DNA of 64,000 bases from Candidatus Jettenia sp. AMX2. Lineage in GTDB: Bacteria; Planctomycetota; Brocadiia; Brocadiales; Brocadiaceae. Made by a program: the position numbers and the translations under genes. Below the pieces are notes generated by a model, which saw nothing but the letters and a program-made list of their open reading frames with translations, ran no database searches and was not told the DNA's origin. The stretch spans positions 2,285,043 to 2,349,042 of the forward strand of contig CP129469.1 in the NCBI GenBank assembly GCA_030583665.1. The letters run 5' to 3'. The first letter of the stretch is position 1, and each line of letters begins with the position of its first letter. Below are positions 19,290 to 28,365 of the stretch, piece after piece.

Positions 19290-21991
19290 TGAACATACCT
19301 TTAAAAGACAATTCAAGCATTGCAGTAATCGGCGGCGGACCTTCCGGCAGTTTCTTCTCCCATTTTGCCCTCAAGCTTGCAAAGAAATATAACCGGAAAA
19401 TTACGTTAACCATCTTTGATGGAAGAAATTTCATACAGAAGGGACCCGTTGGATGCAATATGTGTGCAGGGGTACTGTCTGAAATTTTGATAGAAAAGAT
19501 GGCATCTGAAGGAATCATACTACCCAAAACACACGTTCAGCAGGAAATTGATGGCTATTATTTTCAGACCCGTGAGCGGGGTATTCCCCTCTATCATCCG
19601 GTATGCGGGCATAAACCAAACATTGTAACGATTTTCAGGGGAAACGGTCCCCGGTTTTCAGAAGATACAACCAATATAAGCTTTGATGATTTTTTGCTAA
19701 GACACGTTACTGGTCAGGGGGCAAGGATCATCTCTGCGGTTGTTGAAGAAATAGAACTGCCGGAAAACCCACGGGATCTGGTAAATATCGTCTACCGTGA
19801 AGCCGGAATACGAAAAAGCATGTCCGTTCACCTCGCAGTAGGGGCATTTGGCCTTAACACGTCTCTTATCAAGAGGATTGTCGGGAAAGAATTCGGGTAC
19901 CGGGAACCACAATCCGTGCGAACGTGCAACGCAGAACTTTACCTGGGCCGCTCTTTTATACAGGAAAATTTCCAAAAGACCATTTATGTATTTGCTCTGG
20001 GAATAAAACCCATTAAGTTCGCAGCTCTCATACCAAAAGGCGATTATGTTACTATTTCACTTGTTGGAAAAGAAGACATAACAAAGACCCACCTTACAAA
20101 CTTTCTGAAACATCCCAGGGTATCGGAACTTTTGCCGGAAGGATGGTCACTGCCCAGGAAACTTTGCATCTGTTTTCCCAAAATACCGGTCTCCCATGCT
20201 ATGCATCCCTATGCCAACCGGTTTGTTATCGTGGGCGATGCCAGCATATCGCGTACTTATAAAAATGGTATCGGATCTGCTTTTGATACAGCAGCATTAG
20301 CATCACAGACGGTCTTCAAATACGGTATTTCAGAAAAGGATTTTAAGAAAGGATATTATAAACCTGCACTGAGACTCCTGGCGCAGGATAACTTTTTTGG
20401 CAATCTTATGTTCAGTATTCATGATTATACAACATCCAGCAGGCAGCTTGTAAATGCGCAAATCGATCACCTTGTCAAGCACAGAAGTACATGGGAATCC
20501 ATACAGATCAACAGTATCCTGTGGAACATGGTTACGGGTAATACCAGCTACAGGGAGATTTTTTTTAAGGTCATTGACCTGCGACTGCACATACTCATGT
20601 TTCCCTGCATCTATACTGCCCTGGTCAAGCACCTGTATGAATTCGTGAGAAATCGCATGCATCTGAAACATGATAAAAAATCAAACATTTTGAAAGAGCC
20701 GGAACAAGGCCCTTTAAAGAACGGACAAAGGATTGTCATTATTGGTGGAGGGCCTGCCGGTACCAGTTGTGCAATTGCCCTGAAAAATCTTGCAAAAAAG
20801 CGGAATATCGACATAGGTGTTCTCTTGTTTGAAATGAAGGATTTCGAGGGCGGCATTGAACACAACGAGTGCGCCGGCGTCCTCTCACAACCGATTGAAC
20901 GCATCATGGAAGAAAAACTGGAAGTGCCTTTCCCCTGGCATCTCGTCAAGAGGGAAATTAGCGGTTATTATCTCCACAACGGTAAAGAGGTTATCAAACT
21001 TGATGGAGAGGGGGAAATATCCTATGCAGTCCGCAGAATTCAATTTGATGCCTATCTTTTACAAAAGGCGAAGGAAGCCGGAGTGACAGTTATCCGAAGC
21101 AAGGTTACCGATGTGGAAATTGAGAGTCGCAAGGTTACGGTATACAGCGAGACGAAACAGGTACAGGCCGATGTTGTTGTCGGCGCGTTTGGCATTGAAG
21201 AAGGTACTAACCGGATACTTGAGAGTGAAACACCCTATCAATCACCACAGTTTCTCTTAACTATCCTGACAAAATTTCATCCAAAGGGAAAATACCACGA
21301 CCTGACGGATACGGATGGTTACATACACGCCTTCCTACCTTCAATGAAAGGGATAGAGTTCGGCGCAATTACTCCGAAGGCAGATCACTATACCATTAAC
21401 ATCGCCGGAGAAAAGATATCCACGAGATCTATGGATGATTTTCTGCAATTACCCGAGGTCCAGGAAGTGCTTCCCGAAAACTTCAGGAAATCCCTGGCAA
21501 TGCTTGATTATCACCGGGGTTGTTTTCCGGTAAAACCAGCCCAAAACCTCTTTGGAGACAGGTATGTTACTATTGGCGACGCTGCAGGACTCATCCGTCC
21601 GTTTAAAGGGAAAGGGGTGAATGCTGCATGTTTAATGGGTATCACAGCGGCTGAAACCATGCTATCAGCCGGCATATCAAAAAAAGCATTTCAAACTTAT
21701 TTGGACAACTTCAGGGATGTCATCAGGGATATCCCCTATGCAAAAACCGTAAGGAGGTTTGTTGTCTATGGCGCGCGCTATGGCTTTCTGACACCTGTCA
21801 TTCAGGCAGCAAAGGATCATCCTGTGTGCAGAAAGGCCCTGTTTGACAGTATATCTGGGAAAAAAATGTATCGCGAGATAGTATTGCATACCATAAGCAC
21901 AACCCTTTCCATAAAAATACTCGTGATCCTTATTCGCTGGCTGGCAGTACGGTTGTATCGTCGTATGTGGGGAAGATTCTTTACCCATTAA
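19289..21991 (+). CDS. Tandem geranylgeranyl-reductase-like flavoprotein
   Basis: A 900-residue protein made of two consecutive FAD oxidoreductase units of the geranylgeranyl reductase family. Seen: Rossmann motif IAVIGGGPSG (11-20) in unit 1 and IVIIGGGPAG at about 480-490 in unit 2; each unit has the NxCAGVLS segment after the first sheet and a late FAD-contacting block (FVIVGDASIS in unit 1; YVTIGDAAGLIRPFKGKGVN in unit 2). Unit 2 keeps the canonical block better than unit 1. Normal family members are 350-450 aa with one unit. The C-terminus has a hydrophobic stretch and basic tail, suggesting membrane contact. Substrate unknown; isoprenoid or other lipid saturation or a quinone-linked reaction are possible. 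Confidence 0.82.
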   Translation: MNIPLKDNSSIAVIGGGPSGSFFSHFALKLAKKYNRKITLTIFDGRNFIQKGPVGCNMCAGVLSEILIEKMASEGIILPKTHVQQEIDGYYFQTRERGIPLYHPVCGHKPNIVTIFRGNGPRFSEDTTNISFDDFLLRHVTGQGARIISAVVEEIELPENPRDLVNIVYREAGIRKSMSVHLAVGAFGLNTSLIKRIVGKEFGYREPQSVRTCNAELYLGRSFIQENFQKTIYVFALGIKPIKFAALIPKGDYVTISLVGKEDITKTHLTNFLKHPRVSELLPEGWSLPRKLCICFPKIPVSHAMHPYANRFVIVGDASISRTYKNGIGSAFDTAALASQTVFKYGISEKDFKKGYYKPALRLLAQDNFFGNLMFSIHDYTTSSRQLVNAQIDHLVKHRSTWESIQINSILWNMVTGNTSYREIFFKVIDLRLHILMFPCIYTALVKHLYEFVRNRMHLKHDKKSNILKEPEQGPLKNGQRIVIIGGGPAGTSCAIALKNLAKKRNIDIGVLLFEMKDFEGGIEHNECAGVLSQPIERIMEEKLEVPFPWHLVKREISGYYLHNGKEVIKLDGEGEISYAVRRIQFDAYLLQKAKEAGVTVIRSKVTDVEIESRKVTVYSETKQVQADVVVGAFGIEEGTNRILESETPYQSPQFLLTILTKFHPKGKYHDLTDTDGYIHAFLPSMKGIEFGAITPKADHYTINIAGEKISTRSMDDFLQLPEVQEVLPENFRKSLAMLDYHRGCFPVKPAQNLFGDRYVTIGDAAGLIRPFKGKGVNAACLMGITAAETMLSAGISKKAFQTYLDNFRDVIRDIPYAKTVRRFVVYGARYGFLTPVIQAAKDHPVCRKALFDSISGKKMYREIVLHTISTTLSIKILVILIRWLAVRLYRRMWGRFFTH

Positions 21992-21996
21992 GGTCA

Positions 21997-22581
21997 TTAT
22001 TCCAGATTAGAATGCCTTTTATGCATATCTTGTTCAGAACTGTTTAATATCTTTAAAAGAGAGAAAATAATCCCATCCAGATACACAAGGCACGCCTGCT
22101 CAAAAAGCGTACTCCGGAACTGGATAGAACCGTTATTTTTATAATTCGTGCTTACCTCCTGTACGGGCAGTTCAACCACAATATCCGCAGCCTTTGCGAG
22201 CGGGGAAGATTTCTGGGAGGTTACGGCTACGATCGTGGAACAGGACCTTTTGGCGAGTCCCGCAATATAACAGGTAATATGGGTATTGCCGGAACTGCTG
22301 CAGGCAACCAGCAGATCCCCTTTCTCTATGTTTGGCGTCGTGGCATCCCCGACACAGTAAGCATGCAACCCGAGATGGGTGAGCCTCATGGCGAACGTAC
22401 GGGAAACCAGACCGGACCTTCCCTGTCCTGTAACAAATATGTTTTTTGCCGTAAGAATTGATGAAACAAACTGCCCGTAAGCATTTTCATCGATCTTTTC
22501 AAGCACAGAGTGAATTTCATCCAGGATAATCCGGGTCGTTACCTTTATACCTATTTTGCTATCAACAACCTTCAAAATCAT
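21997..22581 (-). CDS. hxlB: 6-phospho-3-hexuloisomerase (SIS domain)
   Basis: Sugar isomerase interconverting hexulose-6-phosphate and fructose-6-phosphate, the second step of the ribulose monophosphate pathway of formaldehyde fixation or, in reverse, pentose supply. Seen: a SIS domain with VTGQGRSGLVSRTFAMRL (51-68), ACSSSGNTH (93-101) and the VAVTSQKSSPLAKAAD block, the pattern of PHI proteins. 194 aa, a normal length. No hexulose-phosphate synthase (hxlA) gene is in the window. It is convergent with the tandem reductase, with six bases between stops. Another SIS-type sugar isomerase remains possible. Confidence 0.82.
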   Translation of the reverse strand: MILKVVDSKIGIKVTTRIILDEIHSVLEKIDENAYGQFVSSILTAKNIFVTGQGRSGLVSRTFAMRLTHLGLHAYCVGDATTPNIEKGDLLVACSSSGNTHITCYIAGLAKRSCSTIVAVTSQKSSPLAKAADIVVELPVQEVSTNYKNNGSIQFRSTLFEQACLVYLDGIIFSLLKILNSSEQDMHKRHSNLE

Positions 22582-22835
22582 ATTCCTTGTTAAAAATGAA
22601 ACAATTTAACAAAACCGGACAAACACCATTACAAACAGATGGACTTAAAAAAATTTTATCACGTGGCCTGCCACATTTCAAGCAATCATCCGGAAAACAA
22701 CCCTGCCGGTAGATTTTATTTTTTATTGCCCTCTTTCATGGTATGTGTTAAAATTATTTTTTTAAATATTTTTCATAAATACTGTGTAAATATTTTTATT
22801 GCTTATTGTTACATTACTAATGAAGGAGTGTTTAT
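22582..22835. other. Divergent intergenic region hxlB / yggT
   Basis: About 250 AT-rich bases between divergently oriented genes. It must hold promoters for both but I could not single out a consensus pair. A clear ribosome binding site AAGGAG (22822-22827) precedes yggT. Confidence 0.4.
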
Positions 22836-23075
22836 ATGGGAGCTTTTTTGGGAAAAATCATCAGTCTCTATGAAATTGCACTGCTTATCAGAATCATACT
22901 CTCATGGGTTCCCCACAACCCATATAATCAGGCCGTACAAATTCTTTATAAGATTACGGAACCCGTATTAAGTCCTGTACGAAAATTTATTCCTCCTTTC
23001 AGGGGCATAGATTTTTCTCCTATCTTGGTATTTGTTGCTTTAGGCATTGTCAAACGCATGATTATTCACATGTAG
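22836..23075 (+). CDS. yggT: YggT-family membrane protein
   Basis: Small membrane protein of the YggT/Ycf19 family. Seen: 79 residues with two hydrophobic helices and the family motif ILSWVPHNPYNQ (about 25-36), followed by ITEPVLSPVRKFIPP (about 45-59), which is diagnostic. Relatives have been linked to osmotic tolerance or, in chloroplasts, cytochrome b6 maturation; the role here is unknown. AAGGAG lies 8 bases before the ATG. It is followed after about 115 bases by the HAD/kinase fusion. Confidence 0.9.
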   Translation: MGAFLGKIISLYEIALLIRIILSWVPHNPYNQAVQILYKITEPVLSPVRKFIPPFRGIDFSPILVFVALGIVKRMIIHM

Positions 23076-23190
23076 CACCGCTGGCAAGTCTTTCCCTTAC
23101 CGTTTTCCCGGTTCGTTTTTCATAGGTATTGGTTTTAATAGTGCTGAGATCATATCCGATGGTATTTTTCCCAAACCCCTGTCAAAATAC

Positions 23191-24468
23191 ATGATTCATA
23201 CTGCCTGCAAAAAAATTATTATCCTGGATGTAGACGGCGTAATCTTCCGGGGACAATTTCTTTTACACCTGGCACGTTCTTTGGGTTTCCTTATTTATAT
23301 CAGGACAGCGCTTCTCTGTCTACTTTTTAATATGAATAAAAACACGATCCATCAATTGCTTACCAAGGCATATGAGCGCTTTAAAGGCACCGAATTTAAT
23401 CATGTTCAGAACGTTTACAAAAATGTTCCTCTCATAAAAAATGCCAGGAAAACTATTGGAATACTGCAGGAACACGGCTATTCCGTTATTCTTATGAGCA
23501 GCGGCGTACCTGATATATTTGTAAAAGACCTCGCCGCAAGGGTATCGGCAGGCAACGGGTACGGTATAGAAATTGATGTCCGGGACGGGCGGCTAACGGG
23601 AAGGGTATCCGGATGCCTTGCAAAACCCAACGGAAAAAAACAGCTCGTTGAAAAAATACTTCGTGAAAATAATCTTACCTGGCAAAACGCTATTGTTCTC
23701 GTAGACGACCGTAATAACCTCGACATTATGCATAGCGCCAGTCTTAATATCGGCGTTCATGCACATTATCCGGTAAGAAAACGTGCACATTATTTAATTG
23801 ACAGTGGCGACCTCTCGGAAGTCCTGGATATTCTTGCCCTGGCAGGCGTTCATTCTTCGCAGATGCTGTTTAACGGCATGCGGAAACAATTTGCCCGTTC
23901 CTGGCATAAGGAAATCCGGAGAAAAATTATCCACATCATGATCGCATGCGTTCCTTTGTTCTCGGGTATTCTGTACTACACAACGATAACGGCACTCTTT
24001 GGCCTGTTGGTCATTTACACGATCTCTGAATGCCTGAGAATAAATGGTTACTCTTTACCACTGGTAGGAATTGTCACAAGGTCAAGTATCCGTAAAGAAG
24101 AAGAGAGAAGTTTTGCCTTTGGGCCAGTAACCCTGATCCTGGGAGCATCTGCATCCCTGTGTTTCTTCCCCCCTTTTGTTGCCAATATTGCTATCTGGAT
24201 TGTTGCATTTGCTGATACGCTTGCAACGCTTGCAGGAAGGAAGTTCGGGTTTCGCCGTCTTCCTTATAATAAAAAGAAGAGCCTCGAAGGCACCCTTACA
24301 GCACTCGTAGTAGCTTTCTTTTGCGGTTTCTTCTATTTGCCTGCACCTGAGGCTTTACTTACAGCGGTCTTTTCAAGTATAATTGAATCACTGCCGCTGA
24401 AGTCACTTGACAATTTATTCATGCCTCTTTGCACGGGAATATTTCTCATGTTGCTTGGATATCCATAA
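23191..24468 (+). CDS. HAD phosphatase fused to dolichol/phytol-kinase-like domain
   Basis: A 425-residue two-domain protein. Domain 1 (about 1-215) is a HAD-superfamily phosphatase: motif I ILDVDGVIF (11-19, nucleophile Asp), motif II VILMSSG, and motif IV VLVDDRNN. Domain 2 (about 240-425) is an integral membrane domain of the CTP-dependent dolichol/phytol kinase and phosphatidate cytidylyltransferase type, with RRKIIHIMIA, DTLATLAGRKFG and KKKSLEGTL, a typical motif series. The two would act oppositely on a polyprenol phosphate or act in sequence; this is inference. The next gene, ruvX, starts two bases later. Confidence 0.78.
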   Translation: MIHTACKKIIILDVDGVIFRGQFLLHLARSLGFLIYIRTALLCLLFNMNKNTIHQLLTKAYERFKGTEFNHVQNVYKNVPLIKNARKTIGILQEHGYSVILMSSGVPDIFVKDLAARVSAGNGYGIEIDVRDGRLTGRVSGCLAKPNGKKQLVEKILRENNLTWQNAIVLVDDRNNLDIMHSASLNIGVHAHYPVRKRAHYLIDSGDLSEVLDILALAGVHSSQMLFNGMRKQFARSWHKEIRRKIIHIMIACVPLFSGILYYTTITALFGLLVIYTISECLRINGYSLPLVGIVTRSSIRKEEERSFAFGPVTLILGASASLCFFPPFVANIAIWIVAFADTLATLAGRKFGFRRLPYNKKKSLEGTLTALVVAFFCGFFYLPAPEALLTAVFSSIIESLPLKSLDNLFMPLCTGIFLMLLGYP

Positions 24469-24470
24469 TT

Positions 24471-24884
24471 ATGCGCATACTTGGAATCGATTACGGTGAA
24501 AAGCGTATTGGTCTGGCATTAAGTGACCCGCTGGGAATTACCGCACAAGGGCTGACAACCATCGAACGCACCCATATCGAAAAAGATTTACAGAAAATAT
24601 CAGACATTATCCATGAAAAAGGAGTAGAAGAAATTGTCATCGGTTTACCAAAACGTATGGACAATACCCTTGGTGATAAAGCACATGAGGTCATTGCTTT
24701 TACCGAACTGTTACAAAAACGAATTAGTATTCCCGTAAAAATGGCAGATGAGAGACTCAGCACCGTAAAAGCAAACAGGGCTATGCTGGAAGGAGACCTC
24801 TCAAGAAAAAAACGAAAGGTGCGCATCGATATGATCGCTGCACAGTTAATATTACAGAGTTATCTGGACGGGATAAAGAAATAA
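24471..24884 (+). CDS. ruvX: RuvX/YqgF-type RNase H-like nuclease
   Basis: RNase H-fold nuclease of the YqgF/RuvX family, associated with pre-16S rRNA 5' end maturation and proposed as a Holliday junction resolvase. Seen: ILGIDYGEKRIGLALSD (3-19) with the first acidic catalytic residue, EEIVIGLPKRMDN, and DERLSTVKANRAML, followed by KVRIDMIAAQLILQSYL with the last acid. 137 aa is standard. The ATG at 24471 directly follows the upstream stop; a longer frame starting at 24429 would overlap the preceding gene by 40 bases and lacks conservation. Confidence 0.94.
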   Translation: MRILGIDYGEKRIGLALSDPLGITAQGLTTIERTHIEKDLQKISDIIHEKGVEEIVIGLPKRMDNTLGDKAHEVIAFTELLQKRISIPVKMADERLSTVKANRAMLEGDLSRKKRKVRIDMIAAQLILQSYLDGIKK

Positions 24885-24971
24885 GGTAAACCTGTGGAAG
24901 GACAACATAGCTGACGCATGGACTTGTTTTTGATGAACGGTGCCTGCCCTTTTATGAACGAAACGGTAATT

Positions 24972-24993
24972 GGCAGGCGGTGCCTGCCCTACA
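24972..24993. repeat. Palindromic dispersed repeat, copy 3
   Basis: Exact GGCAGGCGGTGCCTGCC followed by CTACA. A truncated copy (CGGTGCCTGCCCT, about 24938-24950) lies just upstream, making a local doublet. Confidence 0.75.
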
Positions 24994-25012
24994 TGTTGTG
25001 AGGCGGAACAAC

Positions 25013-25040
25013 GTCATTGCGAGGAGCAAAGCGAAGAAGC
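25013..25040. repeat. GTCATTGCGAGGAG-type dispersed repeat
   Basis: Begins GTCATTGCGAGGAGCAAAGC and ends GAAGAAGC. An inverted relative lies at 58755-58786 and a diverged one at about 6600-6650. Similar short repeats are common in many bacterial genomes. Confidence 0.65.
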
Positions 25041-25107
25041 CATCTTAATACTATCCATAAAATGACATCTTTCGCAGGAATAAGAGTATACTTAACTGAT
25101 AAAATCC

Positions 25108-26340
25108 ATGATAAAAACAACTACGAAATACAAAAAACCTGAACTCGTTGCGCCGGGGGGTGATCCCGAAAAGATCAAAACCGCTATAGAGTACGGTGCT
25201 GATGCAGTTTATGCAGGCGGGGAAGGCTTTAACCTGCGTATGGGCGCCCCACCAATAACCTTACAGCAAATCAGGGAAGTTACAGACTGGGTTCATGACA
25301 GAAACAAAAAAATATATATCACGTTAAATATCTTCGCCCGCAATTACCATATTCGTGGTCTGCGGCCCTACCTGGAAAAACTCTCCGGGATTCCAATTGA
25401 TGCGGTAATTGTTTCTGACCCAGGAATTCTGCTAACAGTGCGGGAAATCGCTCCGCATATTCCGGTACATCTGAGCACGCAGGCAAATACCACCAATATA
25501 AAATCTGTTGAATTTTGGCAACAACAGTGTATAAATAGAATTATACTGGCAAGGGAAATGACGTTGGGAGAAATCGGGGAGATTACTCAGAACTCCACAA
25601 TCGAAACAGAAGTGTTTGCACACGGTGCTATGTGTATGTCCTATTCCGGACGTTGCCTCCTGAGCAGCTTTATGACCAACCGGCATGCCAATCTTGGTGA
25701 TTGCTCGCATTCATGCAGGTGGCAATACACACTGAAAGAGGAAAAGCGTCCCCATGAGACATATCCTCTTGTTGAAGATGAAAGCGGGACCTTTATCCTG
25801 AGTTCCAGGGACCTTTGCATGATTCAGCATATTCCGGAATTAATCCGTGCAGGTGTTACTGCATGGAAAATAGAAGGACGTATGAAGAGCCAGTATTATG
25901 TTGCTGTTGTCACCAGAATATACCGGGAAGCATTGGACCGATTTTTTGCAGACCCTGACGGATATAGCTACGACCCGAGATGGCTGTCTGAACTGAAAAA
26001 AGCCAGTCACCGGGAATATGGAACAGGCTTCTTTTTCGGAAATCAGGGATACATGAGTCAAACAACGCATCCGGGGAGTATCACGGTAAAAGAATATGAT
26101 TATATCGGCACGGTCAATAACGTTCTTTCAGCAGATATCGCCGAGGTAGTAGTAAAAAACAGTATTTCCAGCAATACCTCTGTAGAAATAATGGGAAAAC
26201 GTTTACATGAAGATTTTCAACAGGTAATATCTGATATGAGAAATGAATATCATGAACCAGTCGAATCTGCTCATGCAGGCCAAAAGGTACTGATAAAAGT
26301 TGTACGCCCTGTAGATACCTATTTTATGCTCAGGAAATAG
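25108..26340 (+). CDS. Peptidase U32-family protein (TrhP/YegQ-like)
   Basis: Member of the U32 family, whose bacterial members (TrhP, RlhA, UbiU/V) act in prephenate-dependent tRNA or rRNA hydroxylation or ubiquinone synthesis rather than proteolysis. Seen: the N-terminal KPELVAPGGDPEKIKTAIEYG (10-30), GADAVYAGG, and the Cys-rich signature with HGAMCMSYSGRC (about 173-184) and GDCSHSCRWQY, giving the four cysteines that bind an iron-sulfur cluster in characterised members. 410 aa with a C-terminal beta-barrel-like extension fits TrhP. Two bases separate it from the next gene. Confidence 0.88.
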   Translation: MIKTTTKYKKPELVAPGGDPEKIKTAIEYGADAVYAGGEGFNLRMGAPPITLQQIREVTDWVHDRNKKIYITLNIFARNYHIRGLRPYLEKLSGIPIDAVIVSDPGILLTVREIAPHIPVHLSTQANTTNIKSVEFWQQQCINRIILAREMTLGEIGEITQNSTIETEVFAHGAMCMSYSGRCLLSSFMTNRHANLGDCSHSCRWQYTLKEEKRPHETYPLVEDESGTFILSSRDLCMIQHIPELIRAGVTAWKIEGRMKSQYYVAVVTRIYREALDRFFADPDGYSYDPRWLSELKKASHREYGTGFFFGNQGYMSQTTHPGSITVKEYDYIGTVNNVLSADIAEVVVKNSISSNTSVEIMGKRLHEDFQQVISDMRNEYHEPVESAHAGQKVLIKVVRPVDTYFMLRK

Positions 26341-26342
26341 CA

Positions 26343-26606
26343 ATGAAGAAAACCATGAAAAACCTGGCAGGCAGTTTTCTTGTACTCGTTGGCTGTGTTA
26401 TGATCTTTTTGCCTGGCCCCGGCCTTTTAACAATATTAATGGGGTTGTACCTGATAAATTCTCCGAAAAAAGATTCTCTTATTAAAAGGCTAAAGGGAAC
26501 AAGATTTTACAATAAATACTTACACAATATTACAACACAAACCAGGTCAGCAAAAACAAAGCTGCGGTTAAAGTTTAAAAGAAGGCAAAAGAGAAATGAA
26601 GAGTAA
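26343..26606 (+). CDS. PGPGW-type small membrane protein
   Basis: 87-residue membrane protein with the motif FLPGPGLLTILMGLYLI (about 23-39), characteristic of the putative transmembrane PGPGW family, here with PGPGL. One to two hydrophobic helices are followed by a strongly basic tail (KLRLKFKRRQKRN). Function of the family unknown. It starts two bases after the U32 gene and overlaps the next gene by 11 bases, so it belongs to an operon of three. Confidence 0.75.
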   Translation: MKKTMKNLAGSFLVLVGCVMIFLPGPGLLTILMGLYLINSPKKDSLIKRLKGTRFYNKYLHNITTQTRSAKTKLRLKFKRRQKRNEE

Positions 26607-27633
26607 AATACTCCTGTCAATCACCCTCGTTATCTGTGTGACGGGTTGCAGTTCATGGTCCCCTTTTTCAAAAAAGAGATCTTCAGCGAAAGCTGAAGAC
26701 TCCGCCCTGAAAAGCAGGAAAGGTGTTAAGCATTCGCCTATCCATGAAACAGATACTATCTTTGTGTCTGGAGGGGATATAGACACTTCGTATCAGGTAC
26801 TGGATACAGTGAGCCTCAGTGAATTCGGTTTCTCAGGTCACGACGTCCTCGCTTATAAAATACGGGAAAAGGCACGTGAGCTTGGAGCTCAGGCAGTAAT
26901 TAAGGTTACTTATGATACCGGAGCTTCAAAATCGTGGCGCGGATATGGAGAGTTGGGAGGGACCGATTACGGCATACGACATACCTCATGGTGCAAGGGC
27001 ACGGCGATTATTTTTACGGAACCGCACAACCATTTGGGATTTCTGGTGTGCAATCTTACAAAAGATCATATGGAATGGTTTAACCTAAGAAAAGCCCAGA
27101 CAGGTGTTCTTGTTACGCATGTACTGCCTGGAAGTACAGCGGCACACACAGGTATTAAGGCAGAAGATCTCATTACACAATGGAACGGTGAAAAGGTTGA
27201 AAACAAGAATCATCTGATGCAACTCATACAGGCATCAGCCAATAAAAAAGAAAACCGCCTCACGGTATTGCGTACAGGAGAAACACACCTTCTTACCCTT
27301 TTTACTCCGGAAAAGCCAGCAACCCGCCTGGTTGCATCACCACAAACCCAATCGCCCGTCAAGGAAAGAAAACCCGCACCTGCAAGAGAAAAAACCACCC
27401 CTGCAAAAACGGAACTGTACAACGCCGACCTTTATAATGAAATTGGCGATCTCTACTTAAGAAAAGGCATGTATGATGAGGCAATCAGGGAATATCAAAA
27501 GGCAATTGAAGCTGATCCGGATTGCGCCCTTGCCTACTTTAATCTTAGTATTGTATACGGGAAAAAGGGTATGTCTGAAGAGGCTGACAGGGAGTTCGAA
27601 AAATACAAAAAACTAAGAGCAAAAAGAAGATAA
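26596..27633 (+). CDS. Lipoprotein with PDZ and TPR domains
   Basis: 345-residue predicted lipoprotein: signal with lipobox VTGC (Cys18), an acidic and Ser-rich segment, a domain of about 50-140 resembling heavy-metal-binding/YbjQ-like small domains (VISGGDIDTSYQVLDTVS-like start, with GAQAVIKVTYD), a PDZ domain at about 165-235 (VTHVLPGSTAAHTGIKAEDL), a Pro/Lys linker and C-terminal TPR repeats (about 275-340). Likely an envelope scaffold that recognises protein termini. Its start lies inside the preceding gene. Function unknown. Confidence 0.78.
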   Translation: MKSKILLSITLVICVTGCSSWSPFSKKRSSAKAEDSALKSRKGVKHSPIHETDTIFVSGGDIDTSYQVLDTVSLSEFGFSGHDVLAYKIREKARELGAQAVIKVTYDTGASKSWRGYGELGGTDYGIRHTSWCKGTAIIFTEPHNHLGFLVCNLTKDHMEWFNLRKAQTGVLVTHVLPGSTAAHTGIKAEDLITQWNGEKVENKNHLMQLIQASANKKENRLTVLRTGETHLLTLFTPEKPATRLVASPQTQSPVKERKPAPAREKTTPAKTELYNADLYNEIGDLYLRKGMYDEAIREYQKAIEADPDCALAYFNLSIVYGKKGMSEEADREFEKYKKLRAKRR

Positions 27634-27722
27634 CCCCGTACCCTGTAACACGCCGGCTTGAATTGTTACGGGGAATACACCCTGCTACGTTCAGGTTAAA
27701 AAACACAAGCAAGAATTCCGAT

Positions 27723-28202
27723 ATGAATACAACGAAACTCAGGAAATTAAAACCAGCCATCCCGAAAAAGTGGCTTTTTTATGTTGCTACTTTTGTATGG
27801 GGAATTGTATCTTACCGGATACTCTCGATCGGATTAGCAGATATTTACGAAAATCCTTCGTATTCGATGATATACATACCTGCCGGCTTAATCCTTTCCT
27901 TGCCTTTTTTTAAATATTTCTTTCTGAGAATTACCAACAGGCATATCGGGAGGATTTTACAGGTAAAAAGTGAACGGCCCTGCCTTTTTTCTTTTTTTGA
28001 TATCAAAGGCTATCTTATCATGTCATTTATGATTGTGCTGGGAATTACCGCTCACAAAATAAGCGCAATCCCCCACAGATATTTGGGGGTGTTTTATATT
28101 TCCTTAGGGTTATCACTTTTCTTTTCCGCTCTTCACTTTTTTATTTCAGGGATACGATATAAACAGAAGGATATTTTGCCAAACCCATTAAACAGGACGT
28201 GA
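27723..28202 (+). CDS. Hypothetical four-helix membrane protein
   Basis: Not recognised. The preferred ATG at 27723 gives 159 residues; the open frame runs back to 27663 but the extra 20 residues look non-coding. Four hydrophobic segments (about 20-37, 46-65, 97-115, 122-145) in two pairs, with a basic stretch between (RITNRHIGRILQVKSERP). It is 90 bases after the PDZ/TPR lipoprotein gene in the same direction and may be its last operon member. No motif gives a function. Confidence 0.55.
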   Translation: MNTTKLRKLKPAIPKKWLFYVATFVWGIVSYRILSIGLADIYENPSYSMIYIPAGLILSLPFFKYFFLRITNRHIGRILQVKSERPCLFSFFDIKGYLIMSFMIVLGITAHKISAIPHRYLGVFYISLGLSLFFSALHFFISGIRYKQKDILPNPLNRT

Positions 28203-28264
28203 TGGTTTGATGAATGAACTTATCTCTACCAAATAATTAATCACCATTTGTAAATGAATTTAGG

Positions 28265-28282
28265 CAAGACTGGAACGTCTTG
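28265..28282. terminator. Hairpin between convergent genes
   Basis: CAAGAC and GTCTTG flank a 6-base loop between the convergent genes ending at 28202 and 28366. There is no T-run, so it is at most a weak terminator or pause site. Confidence 0.3.
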
Positions 28283-28365
28283 TCAGGTACAATATTACAT
28301 ATCCCGAATTCTTGTAACAGTAAAACAGCCGAGAATTAGTATCTTTTGGCTTTACGATTACTCTT

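Noticed and set aside
24937-25040. CRISPR-like array around 24.9-25.0 kb
   Set aside because: Only two partly related short palindromes and an unrelated repeat; no regular spacing or spacers and no cas genes.
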